Origin: an uncultured Poribacteria bacterium
Lineage (GTDB): Bacteria > Poribacteria > WGA-4E > WGA-3G
Assembly (NCBI GenBank): GCA_958295855.1
Contig: OY282383.1
Span: 4,320,481-4,384,480, forward strand
DNA: 64,000 nucleotides
Reading direction: 5' to 3'
Shown here: positions 52,305 through 58,790 of the stretch, in pieces
Layout: each line of letters opens with the position of its first letter
How positions within the stretch are numbered: the first letter of the stretch is position 1
Made by a program: the position numbers and the translations under genes
Notes under the pieces: generated by a model
What the model was told of the DNA's origin: nothing
The model's input: only the letters and a program-made list of their open reading frames with translations
The model's database searches: none

Positions 52305-54053
52305 ATGAGCAAAACTGAACACGCCTCAACACTCGTTTTTCCAACAGAAGAACCTTCTTTCGAGGAGGTATCCGCTGTCACAGGGTATCTTGAGGCATCG
52401 GGGTTTTCCGAGGCAGACCAGGGCTGGCTCGTTCGCCTCTTTCTCCGTCCGGACTGCTTTGGAAACCCCGATGACAGCACTCGGTTCAAAGACGATTTTG
52501 ATGACTTTGAGATGGGACTCCAAACCGTCCTGAAGGCATTGAAAGAACTGGTGCCAGTTGCGGCAGACCGGCAAACCCACCTGGCTCTTCTCTTCAGCAA
52601 GCTGCTTGACCTAGGTCCCGGATTTGACAGGTGGTTTTTGCCCAACATCCCACTGAAGGAATCCCAGGAGATACCGGCGTGGGTGGGTGAATTCCAACGA
52701 CACGCCCATTTCAGCACCGCGCCCCCGAATGTGCACAAACTCCTTGAGATAATAGACTCCATCAACGCGACTTTCTCTTTTGATAAACTGCTACCGTTCA
52801 TTTTTCCGGAACCAGCAGGCGTGCCGCTCAACCAAATCGTCGAACTGGGACGCTTGAATCCCATTCAACGCCAAAGTTGGGGCAGCAACGATTTCAGAGA
52901 CTCAAGCAAACTGGAATTCTGGCTCATCTGGCGTTTCCAAGCGAACACGGAACGTTGCAAAATCGTCCGCCTGCAGACGTTGCTCCCCGATTTTTCCGAT
53001 GTGCCAGAAGCTGATTTAGGCGACAAAATCCTTGGACTCCTCCATGCAATCGGTTATGCCTTGAGTCAAGCACTCGGTCCCGGTCCTTCTTTGAACGAGG
53101 GATGGCAGCTTGTTGCGCGCGAGTTAATTCCCTTTTTGGAGTTGCTTGATGCGAAACAGCCCGATTCACATCAGGAACGCTCCGCCTTGCTCAAGGCATG
53201 GTGGCGATTGGGCAAGCTCATTTACGGGAGACACATGGGCGGGCTAGAAGCAGCACTTCCTGAAGCACTCAGCGGCCGGCTCATCAAGAGTGCCGCCCGA
53301 CATCTCGGCATCTTGCGTTCAATCTTGAGGGATGCACCCGAGGTTTTCACCACAGAGCCTGTCTCTGACTTTTACCGGAAGGCGTTTGACATCTTGTTAG
53401 TCTTTGCTGCGCCGTGGCATCGGCTGAAACCGTTATTACTCGCCTTTAGCGAGATGAGAAAGCAAGCCGTTACGTCAGATCTGCGCGCGTGGCCCGAATA
53501 CGGCAGCGACGAACCGCCGCCTTATCCTTACGCAGAGGTGCCGCACTGGATTGCCATCTCCATGTATCCGCAGAACTTACAAGACGAATTGGAACGGGAC
53601 CCGCACTTGCAAAACCTGCGCGAAGCATTCGCCACGTTCTGCATCAGTCGACTCCAAACCCGGACAACATCCGAAACGACAACTTACACCGACACCGATT
53701 TTGTTGAACCGCGCCGCCCATGGAGACAGTGTTATGTGCAGGCAGTGGCGGCACTGCGTGTGAACCCCGGCGGACGGGCCCATCGCACCTTGTTCTGGCT
53801 CTCCCAGAAGGATCCGGACGCGACAGTCCGCGACTTCGCGAAAAAGGCGCACAAACAGATTCGGCAGTTGGACCGGCGCAAAGCCAATGTCGACAAGGGC
53901 GCGTCGCCTCGCCGGCCGTTGTTTGAGGCGTTTTGGTGGCTCCGGCAGGCACATCTCTCAACGCTCGGAATCCCTATTAATGAAGACGGTGCGAAGCGCA
54001 CGCGTCGAAAAGAGTTGCACCGGACACGTGAAAAAGACGATCGGTTCCGATAG
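52305..54053 (+). CDS. Unknown helical protein, 582 residues
   Basis: A 582-residue protein with no signal peptide or membrane segment, rich in leucine and predicted to be mostly alpha-helical, possibly HEAT- or ARM-like (for example ALKELVPVAADRQTHLALLF, then FFLELLDAK-type helices). Some acidic patches (FKDDFDDFEMG) and a basic C-terminal tail (KRTRRKELHRTREKDDRF) are notable: the tail could bind nucleic acid. AAGGAA precedes the ATG. I recognise no family. It ends just before the tandem promoters of the viperin operon. Confidence 0.6.
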   Translation: MSKTEHASTLVFPTEEPSFEEVSAVTGYLEASGFSEADQGWLVRLFLRPDCFGNPDDSTRFKDDFDDFEMGLQTVLKALKELVPVAADRQTHLALLFSKLLDLGPGFDRWFLPNIPLKESQEIPAWVGEFQRHAHFSTAPPNVHKLLEIIDSINATFSFDKLLPFIFPEPAGVPLNQIVELGRLNPIQRQSWGSNDFRDSSKLEFWLIWRFQANTERCKIVRLQTLLPDFSDVPEADLGDKILGLLHAIGYALSQALGPGPSLNEGWQLVARELIPFLELLDAKQPDSHQERSALLKAWWRLGKLIYGRHMGGLEAALPEALSGRLIKSAARHLGILRSILRDAPEVFTTEPVSDFYRKAFDILLVFAAPWHRLKPLLLAFSEMRKQAVTSDLRAWPEYGSDEPPPYPYAEVPHWIAISMYPQNLQDELERDPHLQNLREAFATFCISRLQTRTTSETTTYTDTDFVEPRRPWRQCYVQAVAALRVNPGGRAHRTLFWLSQKDPDATVRDFAKKAHKQIRQLDRRKANVDKGASPRRPLFEAFWWLRQAHLSTLGIPINEDGAKRTRRKELHRTREKDDRFR

Positions 54054-54084
54054 GAAAATCGTGGAGACTTTTTCACATTTTAAC

Positions 54085-54113
54085 TTGACAAACGCCGCTT
54101 TTTGTGGTATCAT
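54085..54113 (+). promoter_or_regulatory. Viperin operon promoter P1
   Basis: TTGACA (54085-54090), 17-nt spacer ending TTTGTGG, TATCAT (54108-54113). Confidence 0.8.
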
Positions 54114-54133
54114 TAATGTTGTCGAAAATAAAT

Positions 54134-54162
54134 TTGACAAACGTCATTTTTTGTGGTATAAT
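54134..54162 (+). promoter_or_regulatory. Viperin operon promoter P2
   Basis: TTGACA (54134-54139), 17-nt spacer ending TTTGTGG, TATAAT (54157-54162): a perfect consensus. It lies 49 bp after P1 with a nearly identical spacer, so one arose by duplication of the other. Confidence 0.85.
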
Positions 54163-54602
54163 TTACATCAATGCCACTATGGAATTGGGAATTTTCACAA
54201 ATTGTGGGAGAGACCTCGCATTAACGCTTGAATAGCGAACCCCTAGGTCTTGATACAAGGCGTTGACAATGCCTGTCCATGGTGCATGAAAATCCAACTG
54301 CGTCGCTTTGAGGCACTTTGCCGCTCTTCCGGTCCTGACGTTTCCCACGTTGGGAATCCTAACGGTTGGTATCCGAGTCGATCGGATGTTCATGGGATAT
54401 AGTTTTGCTGCTGCCGTAAAATGGAGCACTTCACTCGCAAAGCCGAAGTTTCTAAGTTTGTTTTGTAGGTATTGATAACAACTGATTCGCTGACGCGTCG
54501 CACTTCGTGGTTTATTAGTCACACACCTGATGCCTTCTGGCATCTTGCTATGACGTGTCTCTTCAGACAGACTACCAATGTCATTTAAGAAAAGGAGCGA
54601 AA
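54163..54602 (+). other. 440-nt untranslated leader of the viperin operon
   Basis: Between the P2 -10 element and the viperin start there is no supported gene. Several inverted pieces are visible: GTTTCCCACGTTGGGAATCC near 54342, AGTCGATCGGAT near 54378 and TGCCTTCTGGCA near 54530. The length is notable and could include a structured regulatory RNA, but I see no known riboswitch motif. Confidence 0.5.
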
Positions 54603-55523
54603 ATGCTTACGCTGACTCATTCCTCTAAAAGTCTGACACATGTGCCAACCGTTTTTCCGTTGGACATTCCATCGGTTAACTACCATCTCTTGTGGCAGTG
54701 CAACATGGATTGCGGGTTCTGCTTCGCCCCCTTTCAGGATGTGCGACACGAGATGAGCCTATCCAAAGGGCACTTGCCCGAGACAAAATGCCTCTCAATC
54801 ATCGACCTGCTCGCCGATGCCGGTTTCGAGAAACTCAACTTTGCCGGTGGTGAGCCCATGTTGTGTTCCTTCTTGCCGAACCTCATCCGGCGGGCAAAGG
54901 CACGCGGCATGGTTACCTCCATCGTCACGAACGGTGCCAAACTCACCGATGCCTGGCTCGCCGAAATGCGCGACAGCCTCGATTGGATTGGACTGAGCAT
55001 TGATACCGCTGACCCGGGAAAACTAGTCCGTCTCGGCCGCGCGATTCGTGGCAAAACCCCAATGAGCGAGGCAGAATATCTGCACATCAGCCGCGAGATA
55101 AAGCGACAGGGGATCCGCCTGAAACTCAACACTGTCGTTACCTCGGAGACATGGCAGGAAGATTTCACCGACTTCATCCGGGCCGCACAACCGGAACGGT
55201 GGAAGATTTTCCAAGTTCTCCCTATCCACGGGCAGAACGACGCGCATATTGACAAGTTCGTCGTCACTCCGGAACAATTCAAAGCGTATGTCCAACGCAA
55301 TCGCCGTGTTGAAGACGATGGCATTCTTGTTGTTCCCGAGACGAACGAGTTGATGACAGGAAGCTACGTGATGATAGACCCCGCCGGTCGCTTTTTCGAT
55401 AACTCGAAGGGTTTCCATACCTATAGCCGCCCGATTCTGGCGGTTGGGGTTGAAGCGGCACTGAAAGACATCTCAGTCGATGCCGAGCGGTTTCTGGAGA
55501 GGGGTGGGAAATATGACTGGTAA
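54603..55523 (+). CDS. Prokaryotic viperin (pVip), radical SAM antiviral enzyme
   Basis: A 306-residue radical SAM enzyme that matches viperin (RSAD2) over its whole length. The cluster motif is C-x3-C-x2-C at Cys33, Cys37 and Cys40 (QCNMDCGFCFAP). Other viperin hallmarks are VNYHL before the cluster, KLNFAGGEPM (about residues 76-85), LKLNTVV, RWKIFQVLPIHGQND (about 199-213), VPETNELMTGSYVMIDP and the C-terminal FLERGGKYDW. Viperins convert CTP (some prokaryotic ones also UTP or GTP) to 3'-deoxy-3',4'-didehydro chain terminators of viral transcription. The start follows AAAAGGAG. It lies at the head of an operon behind tandem promoters, in a defence island, and overlaps a CMPK2-like kinase gene. 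Confidence 0.92.
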   Translation: MLTLTHSSKSLTHVPTVFPLDIPSVNYHLLWQCNMDCGFCFAPFQDVRHEMSLSKGHLPETKCLSIIDLLADAGFEKLNFAGGEPMLCSFLPNLIRRAKARGMVTSIVTNGAKLTDAWLAEMRDSLDWIGLSIDTADPGKLVRLGRAIRGKTPMSEAEYLHISREIKRQGIRLKLNTVVTSETWQEDFTDFIRAAQPERWKIFQVLPIHGQNDAHIDKFVVTPEQFKAYVQRNRRVEDDGILVVPETNELMTGSYVMIDPAGRFFDNSKGFHTYSRPILAVGVEAALKDISVDAERFLERGGKYDW

Positions 55524-56109
55524 ATTCATTGTCATTGAGGGACTTGACGCGACAGGCAAGTCCACGCTGGCGCAACGGTTGGCGGTGTGCCTCCATGCTA
55601 CACTGCTAAAAACGCCGACACGGCTGGAGGCTCCCGCATTCTTAACCGGAGATCTCCGGGCACACTTTGACGAGCAGCCCCCGGCGCAACGGCGCGCCTA
55701 CTACCGCGCAGCCTGTCTCATCGGCAGCGAGCAGGCAGCAATTGCCTTGCAGAAAGGGCACGTTGTGATGGACCGGTACTGGACCAGCACGGTGGCCTTC
55801 GCTGCACTCGATGATGGCGTGGATATTGTTCAAGAATGGCAAGGACGGTATCCACCAGAACTCCGCAAACCCGACGCGGCTATCCTCCTGACGGTAGACG
55901 AGGAACATCGCGCGGAGCGGATGCACGGGCGTGGCGAGCCTGTCACAACTGAAGAGCACAACCTTGCAGCGGACATTGCCCGCCGTGAGGCAGTGCTGCA
56001 GACGTATCGGACGTTCAAGCCCATTGAGATTGACACAAGTCATCTCGATGCAGATGCCGTGCTTGAAGCGGCACTCACAGCTCTGCACGAGTTCGGTATC
56101 ACGGCGTGA
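55513..56109 (+). CDS. CMPK2/thymidylate-kinase-like nucleoside monophosphate kinase
   Basis: A 198-residue P-loop kinase of the thymidylate-kinase fold: Walker A EGLDATGKST (residues 9-18), substrate motif MDRYWTSTVAF (about 86-96) and lid RMHGRGEPVTTEE (about 136-148). Stretches such as LLKTPTRLEAPA, FDEQPPAQRRAYYRAA and ELRKPDAAILLTV are closer to vertebrate CMPK2 than to bacterial Tmk. CMPK2 phosphorylates CMP, UMP and deoxy forms and lies next to viperin in animal genomes, providing the substrate pool. Here the start (55513) overlaps the viperin gene by 11 nt with a G-rich ribosome binding site, so the two are translationally coupled. Confidence 0.85.
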   Translation: MTGKFIVIEGLDATGKSTLAQRLAVCLHATLLKTPTRLEAPAFLTGDLRAHFDEQPPAQRRAYYRAACLIGSEQAAIALQKGHVVMDRYWTSTVAFAALDDGVDIVQEWQGRYPPELRKPDAAILLTVDEEHRAERMHGRGEPVTTEEHNLAADIARREAVLQTYRTFKPIEIDTSHLDADAVLEAALTALHEFGITA

Positions 56110-56176
56110 ATTCGCGCCTCGGTGCTTCCGCGCACAGGATATCAAACCGAGCCCTATAAGAAAGGAGGTGAGAAAA

Positions 56177-56341
56177 ATGGCGAAATCACAAGGTAACCGC
56201 AGCGGCGGGAGAAGTCGTCCCCAAAGCGGTGGCCAAGGTGGAAGCCGCGGCAGAGGTGCCGGCGGGTGGCCGAGCAAAACCGGCAACCCGTCTGGTGGCG
56301 GAAGAACTAACGCCCCTGCCAAAGGCGGAAAGGGTAAATAA
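56177..56341 (+). CDS. Small Gly/Arg/Ser-rich basic protein
   Basis: A 54-residue, strongly basic, low-complexity protein (MAKSQGNRSGGRSRPQSGGQ, then GGSRGRGAGGW and a final GGKGK). An almost perfect Shine-Dalgarno sequence, AAAGGAGGTGAG, precedes the ATG by a few nucleotides, which makes it very probably translated at high level. It resembles RGG-type RNA-binding or disordered tails. It is 67 nt downstream of the kinase and 177 nt upstream of the beta-CASP gene in the same direction. No family is known to me. Confidence 0.7.
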   Translation: MAKSQGNRSGGRSRPQSGGQGGSRGRGAGGWPSKTGNPSGGGRTNAPAKGGKGK

Positions 56342-56518
56342 GAGGTGCTAGGTATTGCGTCGGTAGGTTTTATCGGCGCAATACCTACGCCTATCGTTAT
56401 GAGTGAATGCGCTGAACGCTTTGAGGCTCAATAGCCTCATGCGGATCCCTTTGGGATTGCGCACATCCGTATCCGACACAGAAGAAAGTTCTGTTGTCAA
56501 TCGTGAGAGGAAACCATA

Positions 56519-58120
56519 ATGATGATTACTTTCTGGGGTGGTGCCAACGAAGTTGGTGCCTCCTGCATGTTGATTGAAATTGAAGAATCTCGCATCCTTG
56601 TGGATGCGGGCATCCGGATGGGCCCCGGGCAAGACACGCAATTGCCCGATTTGACAGCGTTAGAGCGGCATCGTGGCAGGTTTCCTGATGCAGTCCTCCT
56701 GACGCACGCACACACAGATCATACGGGCGCACTGCCGGCATTGGAGTGCATATTGCCTGCCGGGGTGCTTACGTACTGCACACCGGCAACCAAGGCGATT
56801 ACGAAGGTCTTGCTGGAAGATGCTGTGAAACGGCAACGTCGGGAGGGAGAACAGCGGGGGGAGGAGCCCCTGTATCCTCCCGAAGCGGTGCCCGCGGCAT
56901 TGGCACGCATGGTGGATGTGCCGTGGCGAGAACCTGTCCCGATTTGCGGCGGTGCCTTGACAGCGACATGGATTCCTGCCGGCCACATTCTCGGCGCAGC
57001 GATGATTTACATTGAGGGGCAGCGAGAGAGCCTCTTGATAACCGGGGATGTGTCCGTCGCCAATCAGCGGACGCTGCCCAACCTTGATGTGTTGCCAACA
57101 GGGTGCCGCCCTGATGTGATGGTGATGGAGGCAACCTATGGCAACCGCCAGCACAAGAATCGCGCGGAACAAGAATTCGCACTCGCGCGGGATGTAGCCG
57201 AAACGATTGCCGCGGGCGGCAAAGTGCTTATTCCTGTCTTTGCCGTAGGACGTTCCCAGGAGGTGCTTCTGGTTTTAAAGCGCGCGATGCAGCGCAACTG
57301 CGTTCCGGAGTTCCCCGTATATGTTGACGGGATGGTGCGGCGAGTCAATCAGGTGTATTCGGACTTTTCCGCTGAACTCACGTCGTCCCTGCGACGCAAA
57401 GTCAAACGCGGTGAAGACGTTTTTTATTCAAAGACGATACGCCCGGTCTCCTCACGTGAAGAAAGCGATAGCATTCTGTCGGGGGAGCCGTGTTGCATCG
57501 TGGCATCTTCCGGGATGCTGGTAGGCGGCATGTCGAGTTATTATGCCGAATACCTCGTCCAAGCACCGAAAAACCTGATTGCAATAACGGGCTATCAGGC
57601 GGAAGGGACACCTGGCCGCGCACTGGAACAAGAACGGGTGTGGACATTGGACGACGGAACGTCCGTGAACGTTGCGTGCAAAGTGACATCTTACTCACTT
57701 TCTGCACACGCGGACAGCAAGGAACTGACAGGGTTGGTTCAGCCAGTGCAACCCCGCAAGTTGTTTCTCGTCCACGGGGATGATGCGGCGCGAGCAGCGT
57801 TAGCTGAAGCCGCGCGCAGCGCGGTTCCAAACGTGGAGGTGACACTCCCCGAAAATGGCCGCGTGTATTCTGTCAGGGAACACCCCGGCATTTCACGCGG
57901 GAAACACTTCGCGAATGACAGGATTCTGGCGGAGTTGTCTGACCATCTCCTTCAAATCGGGTACACGCGGTCGTTTGCCGCGTGGGAATTGGCCGAGATG
58001 TGGTTCGGCACGAGCGCGATGACACGCCTCAAGGAAGCGTTCTTGCAATGGTGCCTGTCGTTAGATTGGCGGTTTTTTGCCCGCGACCGCGATGTGTTTT
58101 ACCGACGGCGGCAGGCGTAA
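56519..58120 (+). CDS. Beta-CASP metallo-beta-lactamase nuclease (CPSF73-like)
   Basis: A 533-residue zinc nuclease. Metallo-beta-lactamase motifs: HxHxDH as LTHAHTDHTG (His63, His65, Asp67, His68), IPAGHILGA (about 149-157) and LITGDVSVAN (about 171-180). The beta-CASP part has VMEATYGNR (motif A), LSAHADSKEL (motif B His) and FLVHGDDA (motif C His). This family contains CPSF73, RNase J and exonucleolytic RNases, and is usually RNA-directed. The C terminus has about 90 extra residues that include YTRSFAAWELAEMWFG. It is in the viperin operon and is followed by a hairpin, so an RNA-processing role within this response is plausible. Confidence 0.85.
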   Translation: MMITFWGGANEVGASCMLIEIEESRILVDAGIRMGPGQDTQLPDLTALERHRGRFPDAVLLTHAHTDHTGALPALECILPAGVLTYCTPATKAITKVLLEDAVKRQRREGEQRGEEPLYPPEAVPAALARMVDVPWREPVPICGGALTATWIPAGHILGAAMIYIEGQRESLLITGDVSVANQRTLPNLDVLPTGCRPDVMVMEATYGNRQHKNRAEQEFALARDVAETIAAGGKVLIPVFAVGRSQEVLLVLKRAMQRNCVPEFPVYVDGMVRRVNQVYSDFSAELTSSLRRKVKRGEDVFYSKTIRPVSSREESDSILSGEPCCIVASSGMLVGGMSSYYAEYLVQAPKNLIAITGYQAEGTPGRALEQERVWTLDDGTSVNVACKVTSYSLSAHADSKELTGLVQPVQPRKLFLVHGDDAARAALAEAARSAVPNVEVTLPENGRVYSVREHPGISRGKHFANDRILAELSDHLLQIGYTRSFAAWELAEMWFGTSAMTRLKEAFLQWCLSLDWRFFARDRDVFYRRRQA

Positions 58121-58134
58121 AGGCTGTCCAACAA

Positions 58135-58170
58135 AAGCGGCTCTCCGGCAACGTTGTCGGAGAGCCGCTT
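58135..58170 (+). terminator. Terminator-like hairpin after the viperin operon
   Basis: A perfect 13-bp stem AAGCGGCTCTCCG / CGGAGAGCCGCTT with a 10-nt loop, 15 nt after the beta-CASP stop. The T tract is weak (GATTT). Confidence 0.65.
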
Positions 58171-58790
58171 GATTTCGTGGACATCGCGTGCGGGAGCTCG
58201 CGCCGACACGAGTGATGAGATTGGTTGTCGCAGTGCATCTGCCACATCCCTAAGTCCCGCCGGAAGGCCCACCGAGAAACACCCGCCGATGCGTCAGCCT
58301 CACCGCAGTGCTGTGGGTTTTACTTGCAACCCTGCAGTCTTGCCTACGTGCAGGACCACAACGGTGCCGAGTGCAAATGATTCGGGCAAAATCAACTTTT
58401 GCAATATCCTGCGCCAAAAAACACATTCGTCAAAAATGTGGATTTGAGGTAAATGAACAGCGTGATGACGTATTGGCGGTATCTCGCGACTATTTTTTTG
58501 TTTGCAAATATTTGCGGTTTGTAGTAGACTGCACACAAGGTGAACGGTGTTATCAGGGCACCGGCTCGTGAACCGTCGCTGCTGATAGGCGACACTCGGA
58601 CTCTTACGCTGTTCTGAAGTGCACAGCGCACCCTTCACCCAGAAAAAGCCGAGATGCTTCGCATGCGTTTGTAATGGTATCTACCCCGCTTTGCGGGGAG
58701 AATACCACCGCGCTTGGACCTGAAAGCAGGTAGTCAACGCGACATTGGAACACCTCGTGCAACACTTCTAAGTGTCCAGAGGAAGCAGCC
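58171..58790. other. Gap before the unknown four-gene operon
   Basis: No coding region is supported. It contains a short palindrome GCAAATATTTGC (about 58504), a mini-hairpin (58684-58698) and the ribosome binding site GAGGAAG of the next gene. No consensus promoter was recognised. Confidence 0.5.
58684..58698. repeat. Mini-hairpin element (CCCCGC-TTT-GCGGGG variant)
   Basis: The outer inverted repeat GGTATC ... ATACC is complete. Its inverted counterpart occurs inside the gene downstream (59464-59478). Confidence 0.85.

Noticed and set aside
54163..54543. Minus-strand frame of 126 codons in the viperin leader
   Set aside because: It opposes two strong promoters, has no ribosome binding site and no recognisable protein features.
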